Positions 1-11,645 of a DNA stretch of 64,000 nt are shown here, piece by piece (positions within the stretch are counted from its first letter, which is position 1; the number at the start of each line of letters is the position of its first letter). The translations under genes and the position numbers were made by a program. The stretch is from Paenibacillus glycinis (GTDB lineage Bacteria > Bacillota > Bacilli > Paenibacillales > Paenibacillaceae). The DNA is taken from positions 1 to 64,000 of the forward strand of contig NZ_JAAAMV010000004.1 of the NCBI RefSeq assembly GCF_009909185.1. The letters run 5' to 3'. The notes below the pieces were generated by a model. The model was given only the letters and a program-made list of their open reading frames with translations, made no database searches and had not been told where the DNA came from.

Positions 1-180
1 TTGCGGCGCTTGGCGCGGGCTTGCGGCGCTTGGCGCGGGCTTGCGGCGCTTGGCGCGGGCTTGCGGCGCTTGGCGCGGGCTTGCGGCGCTTGGCGCGGGC
101 TTGCGGCGCTTGGCGCGAGCTTGCGGCGCTTGGCGCGGACTTGCGGCGCTTGGCGCGGGCTTGCGGCGCGTGGCGCGGAT
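1..180. repeat. 20-bp tandem repeat, nine copies
   Basis: Nine head-to-tail copies of a 20-bp unit beginning TTGCGGCGCTTGGCG. The first five are identical; copies at 101, 121 and 161 carry single changes in the last bases. The array starts at base 1, so it probably extends beyond the window. It is open in several frames only because the unit has no stop codon. No ribosome binding site is visible and I do not treat it as coding. Confidence 0.95.
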
Positions 181-257
181 GCGTGCGCCAATTGATGAGA
201 GGCGCATGCTCGACGCGGATGGTTTCACCTCGAGTATCGAGCCATGATCGTGATAAG

Positions 258-304
258 AAACGGGTCTGGCTGCGGTCATCTTACGACCGGAGCCAGACCC
301 GTTT
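258..304. terminator. Strong hairpin, possibly a bidirectional terminator
   Basis: A near-perfect inverted repeat (AAACGGGTCTGGCT against AGCCAGACCCGTTTT) with a smaller internal stem CGGTC/GACCG. A short T run follows on the plus strand and a TTTCTTA run on the minus strand. No neighbouring gene inside the window clearly uses it. It may end a gene lying left of the window. Confidence 0.6.
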
Positions 305-312
305 TCCTATGC

Positions 313-500
313 AATTTCCTGCAAAAGCGCAGGAATTTCACGCCTGACGCTCAAATGGAACAGAAATGCTGCAAATGTGCAGCATTTCACGGTTGAATCA
401 CGCCTGATGACATCCAGCCGTCGAAATTGCTGTATTTTCGCAGTATTTCAGATCAAACGAACGCTATTATGCGGAATTTCCTGCATAATAGCAGCATTTT
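313..500. repeat. Array of four short palindromes around GCTGC/GCAGC
   Basis: Four hairpin-forming units start near 313, 364, 424 and 475, spaced about 51, 60 and 51 bp. Each has the form AATT(T/G)C(C/T)TGC - loop - GCAG(C/G)AATTT. The unit at 364-387 is a perfect AAATGCTGCA/TGCAGCATTT palindrome. A second array of the same design and spacing lies at 23487-23673. This suggests a dispersed intergenic element family rather than chance hairpins. Confidence 0.8.
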
Positions 501-504
501 CTCC

Positions 505-750
505 TCGCGGAACGCATTCAGTTCGCGGAGCAGCTTCACTATCAGTTTGCGGTACGAATCTCGCTTCGCGGAACGCATTCAGTTCGCGGAGCAGCTTCAC
601 TTTCACTTTGCGGTACGAATCTCGCTTCGCGGAACGCATTCAGTTCGCGGAGAAGCTTCACTTTCACTTTGCGGTACAAATCTCGCTTCGCGGAACGCAT
701 TCAGTTCGCGGAGAAGCTTCACTTTCACTTTGCGGTACAAATCTCGCCTC
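505..750. repeat. 61-bp tandem repeat, four copies with decayed tail
   Basis: The motif AACGCATTCAGTTCGCGGAG recurs at 511, 572, 633 and 694, an exact 61-bp period. Further decayed copies, recognisable by TTTGCGGTACAA, run on to about 915. Open frames through the repeat are a by-product of the unit. The stretch from 915 to the end of the beta-galactosidase gene at 1039 shows nothing recognisable. Confidence 0.9.
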
Positions 751-1038
751 GCTGAGCAGTCCTTTCACTTTGCGGTACAAATCCCGCCACGGAGCAGCTT
801 TCCACTTCCGCCTAGAGGTACAATTCCCGACTCGTGTAGCAGCATTTTCGCTTCAACGAACACGATTCGCCCCACGGAACACCATTTCACTTTCACCTTG
901 CGGTACAATTCCGACTCGTGCAGCAGTTTTCAGCCCTGCGAAGCAGCGTACGCATCGCGATGCGATACCCAGTACCCGCGCGCAGCCTAACCGCTCCGCA
1001 ACTGAGCTCCCGCGAACGCCACCCTAGAACACCTTGCC

Positions 1039-4149
<3,111 letters not shown>

Positions 4150-4163
4150 TCACCCTTCCTTCT

Positions 4164-6296
4164 CTACTGGCTTGCGCCGAACAGTACGATATGGGCGCCG
4201 GTTGCCCGAAATTGCGCTTCGATGACGGCCCTGCCTTTCGCGTCGCGCGTCACCGCGGCCCCGTCCGTATGCCAGAGGGAGCCGAAGTCCGGCCGGCCGC
4301 GCGTGACGTAGCGGTAGATGCCGGGCTCCGAAGCGAAGAGGACGACGGCGCCCCTGCCCGTCGGCGCGTGGATCTTCTCATGAATTTCAGGATCGCCGCC
4401 GACGATCCCTTCCCGCGCGGGATCGCTTGCCGTGATGTCGTCGCGAATCTCCTTGTACCGCGCCAGCACGCTGCCGAAGAGCCGTCTGCCCGCCTCGGAC
4501 ACGGCCGGGAGATCGCCCCAGACGCCGTTTTGCCCCAGCATCAGCGAACCGAGCGACATCAGCTGGTTGCCCGCGGGATCGTCCGGCAGGTAATGCGTCA
4601 GGAACAGCACGGACGGAATCCATTTGTCGTAGCCGAGCGGCGCGCGGCAGATCCGGCCCCGGGCAGCCCCGGGGTAGAAGAACAAGTTCCAGTTGTCGCT
4701 CGCCATGTCGATCGGCACGTCGTAATTGTGGAAATACGGCCCATTATTGACCAGAAAATATTTGCCGACCGCGAGAAAAGCAAGCCCCACCGAACGATGC
4801 CCCTCCGTGATATCGAAATCGACGATCGCCTCCGGGCAGGCCTCGCTCAGCGTATCCGCGATCCGCGCCATCGCCTGCACCTGCCGGAACGCGTAGCTGT
4901 CCGCCCGCTCCTGCGGCGAATGGCCTATCGTGCCGTGGTCGTGGCCCGGATCGTCGCAGCCGTGCTGGCCGATGCCGTCCCATTTGAAGTACGTCACGCC
5001 CACCTCGCGGACGAGCCGGATCAGCTCCTCCGCGAACGCGTCCGCGTACCGGCTGACGAGACAAAGCATATGGCTCGCTTCGGTTTCCCAGATCGGCTGG
5101 GGATCCCCCTTGACCCCGTTCCACGAAGCGATGCAGTCCGGATGCTCCCGCAGCATACGGCTCGAGACGGCAGCCGCCGTCGGGTTGAACCATAGGCCGA
5201 GCTTCATCCCGTACGCATCCAAGCGCGCCTTCACTTGGCGCAGTCCGTCCGGGAACCGTTCCAGGTTAACCTGCCAATCGCCCGTTTTCCCGTACCAGCC
5301 GGTATCGAGGACGAACACGTCGATGCCCATCTCGTGCGCCGCGTCGATCTCCAGCAGCATGCGCGCGAGATTCATCTCCGCCAGGTAGCTTTTGCCCTGC
5401 CAATTGCGCAATCGCTCCTGGTAATTCCACGTATTGTAGAAGATGTACGGCTTCCGGCTCGCCTCATGCAGCGCGAAATGATGCAGCACGAAGTCCCGGT
5501 ACGCGGCGGCCAGCTCTCGTTCGCCTCCCGCCGCGCAGGCAGCCTGCAGCCACAGCGTGCCGTAAGGATCGCCTTGCAGCGATTGGCCGTCCAAATAATT
5601 GGCTTTGACCGCTTCGATCGTCGCGCCGCGGTCCGCGTCCAGCCGGAACCGGAGAAACGCTTCCGGCAGCTGCGAGCCGTGCTCGTAGGCGAGCAGCAGA
5701 TGCTCCCTGCCGTCCCCCGCCGTCAGCATCGGCCCCATGACCGCTTCGCCGTTGTCGAAATGGCGCTCGTCGAGCGGACGCTCGGACAGGCTGAAGCTGT
5801 GCGTCATCTCCTGGAATTCGGAGAAGCGGAGCTCGGCGGCTTCCGTGCAGCCCGTCAAGGAGACGAACGCATAGCGCAGCCGGTCCCGACCCGTCGTCTT
5901 GGTCAGATGCGCATCCCCCGGCGACGACAGCTCGTAGCGAAAACGGACGACCGGATTCGTCCCGTCCGGGATCCGCACGATCCAGGCAAAGCGAAGCTCC
6001 GGCATGCCGGCTCGTTCGGCCTCGGCCATGCCCTTGACGATCCCGCCGAGCCGGTACTCCGTCGTGCCGTTGCCGAGCTTTCTCGGCGGCGCCAACGGTT
6101 CGATCCGGTCCAGCACGATAGGCACGAGCGCGCCGTTCACCTCGAAGGCCGGCGCCCCGATCGTCCATTCCCGCCCGCCGCCGGATGTCCCCGAGACGAG
6201 CGCCATGCTCCAGAAACGCGCCTCTTCCCCGTAGAAACGCAGCCGCACCGACGCGTTGCCCGCCGTCCATAACGGTTGTTTCATTCGCTTGTTCAC
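4164..6296 (-). CDS. GH36-type alpha-galactosidase-like glycoside hydrolase
   Basis: 710 residues, no signal peptide. The N-terminal half is a beta-sandwich typical of GH36. The barrel shows YNTWNYQE, LDTGWYGKTGDWQ, GLWFNP and YFKWDGIGQHG, whose Asp (about residue 440) is the expected nucleophile; DFDITEGHRSVG is the likely acid/base region. The family removes terminal alpha-galactose from oligosaccharides. Start is GTG at 6296 behind AGGGAAGG; an ATG 15 bases further in is an alternative. It lies 10 bp after the upstream glycosidase, so it is co-transcribed. GH36 includes other specificities (alpha-N-acetylgalactosaminidase, raffinose synthase), so the substrate is inferred from context. Confidence 0.85.
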   Translation of the reverse strand: MNKRMKQPLWTAGNASVRLRFYGEEARFWSMALVSGTSGGGREWTIGAPAFEVNGALVPIVLDRIEPLAPPRKLGNGTTEYRLGGIVKGMAEAERAGMPELRFAWIVRIPDGTNPVVRFRYELSSPGDAHLTKTTGRDRLRYAFVSLTGCTEAAELRFSEFQEMTHSFSLSERPLDERHFDNGEAVMGPMLTAGDGREHLLLAYEHGSQLPEAFLRFRLDADRGATIEAVKANYLDGQSLQGDPYGTLWLQAACAAGGERELAAAYRDFVLHHFALHEASRKPYIFYNTWNYQERLRNWQGKSYLAEMNLARMLLEIDAAHEMGIDVFVLDTGWYGKTGDWQVNLERFPDGLRQVKARLDAYGMKLGLWFNPTAAAVSSRMLREHPDCIASWNGVKGDPQPIWETEASHMLCLVSRYADAFAEELIRLVREVGVTYFKWDGIGQHGCDDPGHDHGTIGHSPQERADSYAFRQVQAMARIADTLSEACPEAIVDFDITEGHRSVGLAFLAVGKYFLVNNGPYFHNYDVPIDMASDNWNLFFYPGAARGRICRAPLGYDKWIPSVLFLTHYLPDDPAGNQLMSLGSLMLGQNGVWGDLPAVSEAGRRLFGSVLARYKEIRDDITASDPAREGIVGGDPEIHEKIHAPTGRGAVVLFASEPGIYRYVTRGRPDFGSLWHTDGAAVTRDAKGRAVIEAQFRATGAHIVLFGASQ

Positions 6297-6306
6297 CGTG
6301 CCTTCC

Positions 6307-8016
6307 CTATATGAAATCGACCGCGAACATCTGATAGACGCTGGCCGGCCACGTATGGAACCGGTCGCGCCGGCCGGCGCCGGTCAGCGCGTCGAAGTTC
6401 TCGGCCATGCCGCTCCGCGCGCACAGCGCGACGAACCGCCGCGCAATCTCGCGGGCCAGCTCGCGCTCGCCGGCATGCCGCAGGCCGTCGGCCGCGATGA
6501 ACGCCGCCGGCGCCCAGATCGGGCCGCGCCAGTAGCCGTCGGACATGTAATGCGGGCTGTCCGGCCGCTCCGTCGCCAGCCCCCATGCCGTGAGGAACGG
6601 ACCGGACGGGCCAAGCTCCGCCGCCATCCGCTGCCGGATCGCTTCCGGCAGCCTGGCGCCGAGAATGATCGGCATCCAGTGCAGCAGGCTCGCCGTATCG
6701 ATCGTCGCGCCGTCCGCGCAGCGCTTCGCGACGAATTTGCCGCCGTTCCAGAAATACGCGATCATCCGATCAAGAAAATCCGCGGCGCGCTGCCGCCAGG
6801 CAAGCGCTTCGGCCGGCCGGCCGATCCGCGCCGCGACCTCGGCGAGCGCCTCCATCTGGATGACGAGGAACGCCGACAGGTCCGGGCTCTCCACCGCGCC
6901 GGCCACGCCGAACATGGTCGAATTGTCCCAGCCGCTGTCGTTGCCGTGATTGTATTGCGGGATGCCGTTGCCGTCGTAATCGCGGTGCGCGAACCACCAT
7001 TCCGTCCACGCCGCCACCTTGGGGTAGAAATCCTCCAGCTGCCTGGCCGCGATCGCTTCCGTCCGTTCCAGCATGTAGAGGAGCGCCCAGCCGTGCACGG
7101 GCGGCTTCGCGTAGTTCCAGACGATCTCCCGGTTCTTCACGAAATCCGGGATGGCGCCGTATTCGTCCTGGTAATCGAACGGGATGACGAGCTGTTCCCA
7201 TGCCAGCTCCGGCTGCAGGCGGGCAAGCGCCATCGCGTTGAAGCAGTGGTCCCAGCTCCAGACGCCGTTGAAGCCCGGCGAGATGAGCATGGTCGTGCGC
7301 GTCAGCAGGCCGGACGGCGAGACGATCGGGACGTACTGCGCATACGCCGCCAGCTCGCGCAGCCCGGGATATCCGGCATCTTCCGCCGGACACCGCGCCA
7401 GCCAGCGCCGGAACGACTGCTCCGACTCGGCCAAGCACTCGTCGAACCCGCGCGGGTAGCTTCGCTCGCGCCAGCTCGTATCGAAAGGCTCGAGCGCGAT
7501 CTCCGCGATGCCGCCGGCCGCATCCGGCGCGAAATCGAGCGCCATCGTCTCGCACGTAATGCCGTCCCACGGCGCGTCGATACCGCTTCTTCCCTGCAGC
7601 GTCGTGATCATATATTGCTTGCGCGAGCGAAACGCGTTGACTTGGATCCGGTTCGGACCGCACACGAACGGATAATCCGCCTTGTAGCCGCGGTCCTCGG
7701 GCTCCCGCCTGTACAGCCGGAAGCCCGCGCCGGTCCCGCGAACGCGCAAATTGCCCTCCGCGTCCAGCACGAGCTCCAACCTGCCGCTTGCCGTCCGCAG
7801 CGTCACGAACGCAGGCGTCGCTTCCACCGCGAACGGCTCCGGCTGCCCGCCCGGTCCGAGCGGGATGATCTGGAACGCTTCGCGGGGATTCGCGTCGCTC
7901 TGCATCGTGCCGATGTAAATGCCGGGTTCCGCCCCCGGATAAAAGCCGTCCCGGCGCACGATTTCCAGCCATGCGCCTGGACGGCTGTAGGACATGATCG
8001 CGAGATCGAGTTTCAT
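6307..8016 (-). CDS. GH63/MGH1-like alpha-glycosidase, (alpha/alpha)6 barrel
   Basis: 569 residues from the ATG at 8016, which follows GAGGAGG; the frame stays open upstream but has no better start. After an N-terminal beta-sandwich of about 180 residues the barrel shows SWDHCFNAMAL, PVHGWALLYM, GIPQYNHGNDSGWDNSTMF and YWRGPIWAPAAF. These are typical of trehalase/GH63/mannosylglycerate-hydrolase-like enzymes and amylo-1,6-glucosidases. No signal peptide, so it acts on imported sugar. It sits between the permease genes and the GH36 gene. The exact linkage cut cannot be told from sequence. Confidence 0.75.
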   Translation of the reverse strand: MKLDLAIMSYSRPGAWLEIVRRDGFYPGAEPGIYIGTMQSDANPREAFQIIPLGPGGQPEPFAVEATPAFVTLRTASGRLELVLDAEGNLRVRGTGAGFRLYRREPEDRGYKADYPFVCGPNRIQVNAFRSRKQYMITTLQGRSGIDAPWDGITCETMALDFAPDAAGGIAEIALEPFDTSWRERSYPRGFDECLAESEQSFRRWLARCPAEDAGYPGLRELAAYAQYVPIVSPSGLLTRTTMLISPGFNGVWSWDHCFNAMALARLQPELAWEQLVIPFDYQDEYGAIPDFVKNREIVWNYAKPPVHGWALLYMLERTEAIAARQLEDFYPKVAAWTEWWFAHRDYDGNGIPQYNHGNDSGWDNSTMFGVAGAVESPDLSAFLVIQMEALAEVAARIGRPAEALAWRQRAADFLDRMIAYFWNGGKFVAKRCADGATIDTASLLHWMPIILGARLPEAIRQRMAAELGPSGPFLTAWGLATERPDSPHYMSDGYWRGPIWAPAAFIAADGLRHAGERELAREIARRFVALCARSGMAENFDALTGAGRRDRFHTWPASVYQMFAVDFI

Positions 8017-8097
8017 CGCTGCCGCCTCCTCAATCGGCCCCGATCGGTTCGGATGCCGTCTCTTGTCCTGCTTCCCGCCGCCTCTCCCCGAAAACCG

Positions 8098-8124
8098 CAA
8101 AACGCGCACCGTTGTCCGATGCGC
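8098..8124 (-). terminator. Weak hairpin with T run behind the permease gene
   Basis: On the minus strand GCGCA/TGCGC forms a short stem followed by GTTTTGCGGTTTT. It lies between the MalG-type permease (ends 8149) and the downstream glycosidase (starts 8016). It may partly reduce transcription of the glycosidase genes relative to the transporter. The stem is only 5 bp plus imperfect pairs. Confidence 0.3.
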
Positions 8125-8148
8125 GCCGCGTGCCGCTTCAAGCTCGGC

Positions 8149-8982
8149 TTACCCTTTCACGCCCGTCGTCACGATGCCTTCGACGATGAACCGCTGTCCC
8201 AAGAAGTAGATGATCAGCACGGGAAGCAGGATAAGGAGCGCCGCCGCGGTCGTGACCGACTGCAGCACCAGCTTCGAGCCGTTCTGCGTGTAGCTGATCG
8301 TGCTGAGCGCGGTCGCGAGCGGATAATGGTCCTGCTTCAGGAACATGAACGGGCCGATGAAGTCGCCCCACGACCCTTGGAAATTCAGGATCGCGACGGT
8401 CGCCACGACCGGCAGCGACATCGGCAGGAAGATGCTCCAGTATGTCCGCAGAATCGAGCAGCCGTCGATACGCGCCGCTTCCTCGAGCTCCTTCGGCACC
8501 GAGGCGAAAAACTGCCGGTACAGGAAGATGTAGAACGCGTTGCCGCCGATGCCCCAGAACACCCACGGCCAGAACGTATCGAGCAGGCCGTATTTGTGGA
8601 ACAGAATGTACTGCGGGATTTGCGTTATGATGCCCGGCAGCATCATCGTCGACAGGATAATCATGAACAGCGCGTTCCGCCCCGGCGCCGCGATGCGCGC
8701 GAAGGCGTACCCGACGAGACCGCTCGTGAAGGTCGAGGTGCCGAGCGTGATCACGAGCAGGATAAGCGAGTTTCGGCCGAATTTCCAGAAGTCGATCATG
8801 GTTACCGCGTATTTGAAGTTTTCCGGATGAAAGCCCGCCGGCAGCAGGCCCGGCGTCGTATTCCAGGCGCTGAACGCGTTGACGACCGCCAGGTACATCG
8901 GGAACAGGAAGACGGCGGAGAACAGGATCAGCGCCGCGTACAGCGGGACGCTTCCTTTTTGCGTTTGCGATTGCGTATTCAC
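8149..8982 (-). CDS. Carbohydrate ABC transporter permease, MalG type
   Basis: 277 residues with six predicted membrane segments, the first at about residues 13-35 (PLYAALILFSAVFLFPMYL). The EAA loop that contacts the ATPase appears as KELEEAARIDGCSILRTYW. This is the second membrane subunit of a family-1 (CUT1) sugar importer. It starts 7 bp after the partner permease. No ATPase gene is present in the operon, which is usual where one shared MsmX-type ATPase serves several importers. Confidence 0.93.
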   Translation of the reverse strand: MNTQSQTQKGSVPLYAALILFSAVFLFPMYLAVVNAFSAWNTTPGLLPAGFHPENFKYAVTMIDFWKFGRNSLILLVITLGTSTFTSGLVGYAFARIAAPGRNALFMIILSTMMLPGIITQIPQYILFHKYGLLDTFWPWVFWGIGGNAFYIFLYRQFFASVPKELEEAARIDGCSILRTYWSIFLPMSLPVVATVAILNFQGSWGDFIGPFMFLKQDHYPLATALSTISYTQNGSKLVLQSVTTAAALLILLPVLIIYFLGQRFIVEGIVTTGVKG

Positions 8983-8988
8983 GTCCTA

Positions 8989-9888
8989 TCACTCCTGATC
9001 CGTTTCGTAATGAACCCAGTATTTGCTCGTCGTGAAGACGACGACCGACAGCGCCAGAATCGCCAGGAACAGGATCCACAGCAGCGCCATGCCGTACGCG
9101 AACCGTTGGAAGGCGAAGATCTGCTGGAAGGCGTGCACGAAGTACAGGTAGTTCGGTTGGATCGGACGCGCGAGCAGCTCCGTGCCGTTCAGCAGTATCG
9201 GCTGCATGTAGATTTGGAGCGAGCCGATGATGCCCATGATGACATTGAAGAAAATCACCGGCGTCATGAGCGGCAGCGTCAGATAGATCGTCCGCTTGAT
9301 CGGGGTCGCGCCGTCGATGGAAGCCGCCTCGTATAGATCCCGCGGGATGCCCTTCAGCCCCGCCAGATTGATCAACACGCCGCCGCCTGCGCCCCACAGA
9401 AGCATGATGAGCAGGGACGTCGTGGCATAGTCGTAGCCAAGCCAGTTCACTTCCGGCAGTCCGACCGTACTCAAGATGCCGTTCAGAATGCCGTTGTTGC
9501 TGGAGAAGATGACCTTCCACATGATGACGCTGGCGAGCGCCGGCACGATGGAGGGGAGATAGAAGATCGTCCGGTAGACGCTGACGCCGCGCACCTGCCG
9601 GTTCAGCAGCAGCGCGAGGCCGAGGCCGATCGCCACGCTGAGCGGGACGTTGAAGGCCGTGACGTAGAGCGTTCGGCCGAGGGAGTACATGGCATCGGAG
9701 TCCGTGAACGCTTTGTGGTAGTTTTGCAGGCCCATCCATTTCAAATGCTTGATGTTGAAGCCGTAGTAATTCGTAAAGCTGAGGTACAGCCCGTACAGCA
9801 TCGGGTAGAGCCCGAAAATGATGAACACGACGAACCACGGCGAGATCATCGAGTAGAACGCGATCGTACGCTTCGTCTTCTCCTTCAT
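8989..9888 (-). CDS. Carbohydrate ABC transporter permease, MalF/UgpA type
   Basis: 299 residues, six membrane helices, the first at about residues 10-32 (IAFYSMISPWFVVFIIFGLYP). The EAA loop reads RDLYEAASIDGATPIKRTIY. The ATG at 9888 stands eight bases behind AAAGGAG; an in-frame GTG at 9897 is too close to that site. It pairs with the MalG-type permease immediately downstream and receives sugar from the lipoprotein encoded upstream. Confidence 0.93.
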   Translation of the reverse strand: MKEKTKRTIAFYSMISPWFVVFIIFGLYPMLYGLYLSFTNYYGFNIKHLKWMGLQNYHKAFTDSDAMYSLGRTLYVTAFNVPLSVAIGLGLALLLNRQVRGVSVYRTIFYLPSIVPALASVIMWKVIFSSNNGILNGILSTVGLPEVNWLGYDYATTSLLIMLLWGAGGGVLINLAGLKGIPRDLYEAASIDGATPIKRTIYLTLPLMTPVIFFNVIMGIIGSLQIYMQPILLNGTELLARPIQPNYLYFVHAFQQIFAFQRFAYGMALLWILFLAILALSVVVFTTSKYWVHYETDQE

Positions 9889-9914
9889 GCTTTCCACTCC
9901 TTTATGCGAAGAAA

Positions 9915-9938
9915 GGAGAGTTCCGCTGGGAACTCTCC
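9915..9938 (-). terminator. Hairpin between binding-protein and permease genes
   Basis: A perfect 10-bp stem (GGAGAGTTCC/GGAACTCTCC) with a 4-base loop, followed on the minus strand by TTTCTTC. It lies 10 bp after the solute-binding protein stop. Such elements commonly raise binding-protein mRNA over permease mRNA by partial termination or 3'-end protection. The second transporter has an equivalent hairpin at 63675-63700. Confidence 0.65.
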
Positions 9939-9948
9939 CCGGTAGGCG

Positions 9949-11403
9949 TTACTGCGAGGCTTCGACGGCGTCCTTTGCTTCCTGGATGGCGACGTTCGCG
10001 TCCTTGGTCATGCCGCTGATCGCTTCGTCCAGGTTCGATTTGCCGAAGTACAGCGGCTGCACGTACTTGTCGAAGATCGACCAGCCGCCGCCCGCGAGGT
10101 ACGGGTTGACTTTCAGGTATTCGCTCGTGTAGTTCAGCTCGTCTTGGAGCACCGCGTTGACTTGCTTGTCGAAGTCCGTGTCCTTCGGCAGGAGGTCCAT
10201 CTTGCTCTTGAAGATCGGCAGGCCCCAGCCGGTCGAAGCGCGGTCGTCCGCCGGCTTGCCGCCGAAGAACCATTCGAAGAACGTCCACGCCTCGTCGGGA
10301 TGCTTCGACGCTTTGTTGATGATCGCGCCGGTCGCGCCGCCCGTCGGTGCCACCCGCGTGCCGTTCGGCGCCGTCGGCGTCGGCAGCATGCCGTAATCGG
10401 CCAGATGCGTTTTTGCGCCTTCATTATTGCGAATCGCGCCGCTGTACCAGTAACCGTCGATGATCATCGCGACTTGATCCTTGAAGAACAGGTCGCCGCC
10501 GGACGTCTGGTCGTTGTTGACGGAGTTCGGTCCGACGTTGTTCTTCACCGCGTCGACCCACATGTCGATGTAGTCTTTCACCGCCGGCTGGTTGAAGTCG
10601 ACGGAGGCGCCGTCCGCCGCGCTGACGTCGACGCCCGCGCTCAGCAGGTATTGGAGCAGGTTATTGAAGTTCGGCTCGGTCTTGCCCCATTCGTTGGCGG
10701 CCAGGCCGTATTGCTTGACTTTGTCGCCGTCCTTGATCGTCAGCTTCTTCGCCAGGTCCATGACTTCCGGCCACGTAAGCGGCTTCGTCGGATCCGGAAC
10801 CGCTACGCCGGCGGCGTCGAACAGCTTTTTGTTGTAGAAGATCGCATAGTCGTTGGACCAGTCCTTCGGCAGGCCGTAGATCGGGCCCGCGCCGACCGTC
10901 TTGCCGTCGAAGCGGTACACGTTCGAGATCGGCAGCAGGTCGTCCTGCTTGATAACGGTGCTCGTGTTCATGCGGTCGGTCAGGTCGAGCGCGATGCCCT
11001 TGATGACGTAATTCGGCAGGTCGAATACCCCGGAGAGTCGGATGACGTCCGGCGCGTCGCCGGTCGCGAGCTCCGCGGCCAGCTTGGTCGCGTCGACCGT
11101 CTCGATCTCGACCTTGATGTTCGGATGCGCTTTCTCGAATTCGGCGATCTGGTCCTTGGAGAGCTCGCCGTCCGTGATGTTCGTGCGGATCGTTACGACT
11201 TCGCCGCTGTTCGCGCTTCCGGCATCGTTGCCCGCCGCCGCGTTGCCTCCGGCGTTGCCCCCGGTATTATTGCCTCCGCTGTCATTCGTCGTCGCGGCGT
11301 TCCCGCCGTTATTCCCGCTGCCCCCGTTGTCGTTGCTTCCGCAGCCCGACAGCACGACGGCCGCGGCCGTCACCATCGTGAGCATAATGGACCATTTTCT
11401 CAT
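9949..11403 (-). CDS. Sugar-binding lipoprotein of ABC transporter
   Basis: 484 residues. The lipobox LSGC places the lipidated Cys at 21. It is followed by a Gly/Asn/Ala-rich tether of about 45 residues and then a solute-binding fold (extracellular family 1). Recognisable stretches are DVIRLSGVFDLPNYV, YAIFYNKKLFDAAGV and WTFFEWFFGGKPADDR. It captures the oligosaccharide outside the membrane. It is the first gene of the transporter-glycosidase operon; the ATG follows AAGGGGG. A possible cre site lies upstream at 11465. Confidence 0.93.
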   Translation of the reverse strand: MRKWSIMLTMVTAAAVVLSGCGSNDNGGSGNNGGNAATTNDSGGNNTGGNAGGNAAAGNDAGSANSGEVVTIRTNITDGELSKDQIAEFEKAHPNIKVEIETVDATKLAAELATGDAPDVIRLSGVFDLPNYVIKGIALDLTDRMNTSTVIKQDDLLPISNVYRFDGKTVGAGPIYGLPKDWSNDYAIFYNKKLFDAAGVAVPDPTKPLTWPEVMDLAKKLTIKDGDKVKQYGLAANEWGKTEPNFNNLLQYLLSAGVDVSAADGASVDFNQPAVKDYIDMWVDAVKNNVGPNSVNNDQTSGGDLFFKDQVAMIIDGYWYSGAIRNNEGAKTHLADYGMLPTPTAPNGTRVAPTGGATGAIINKASKHPDEAWTFFEWFFGGKPADDRASTGWGLPIFKSKMDLLPKDTDFDKQVNAVLQDELNYTSEYLKVNPYLAGGGWSIFDKYVQPLYFGKSNLDEAISGMTKDANVAIQEAKDAVEASQ

Positions 11404-11464
11404 TTCTTATCCCCCTTGGAGAAGTCGTGATCGTTCCTTGCTGAATTAAGGATAGCATGGGGAA

Positions 11465-11478
11465 TGAAAGCGTTTGTA
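11465..11478 (-). promoter_or_regulatory. Candidate catabolite-responsive element (cre)
   Basis: TGAAAGCGTTTGTA closely resembles the CcpA consensus TGWAANCGNTNWCA. It lies 62 bases upstream of the binding-protein start, beside a plausible -10 (TATCCT on the minus strand, near 11450). That position would permit glucose repression of the whole operon. Assignment is by sequence match only. Confidence 0.5.
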
Positions 11479-11596
11479 TAAGAGGATACTCCAATTTTAC
11501 CGGGTAATCGTATGGTGTTCCGGGCGAGAATTTACAGGTATGGCGCGGCGGCGGGAGACGGGATTCTTACGGTTTCGCCGCCGTCCGTGCATGCGT

Positions 11597-11640
11597 GAGA
11601 AAAGGCCGCCCGCAGCCCTTTCGAGCCTGCAGGCAGCCTT
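11597..11640 (-). terminator. Intrinsic terminator of the GH16 gene
   Basis: On the minus strand a 13-bp stem (AAGGCTGCCTGCA pairing with TGCGGGCGGCCTT, two G-U pairs) is followed by TTCTC. It begins 5 bp after the GH16 stop codon, separating the GH16 transcript from the transporter operon. Confidence 0.8.
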
Positions 11641-11645
11641 CGCGT

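Noticed and set aside
377-1027. Long open frames through the 61-bp repeats
   Set aside because: They exist in several frames because the repeat lacks stops; no ribosome binding site, no family resemblance, repeat-driven composition.
6256-9336. 1026-codon plus-strand frame
   Set aside because: Spans antisense to parts of four well-identified minus-strand genes and has no start signal or domain.
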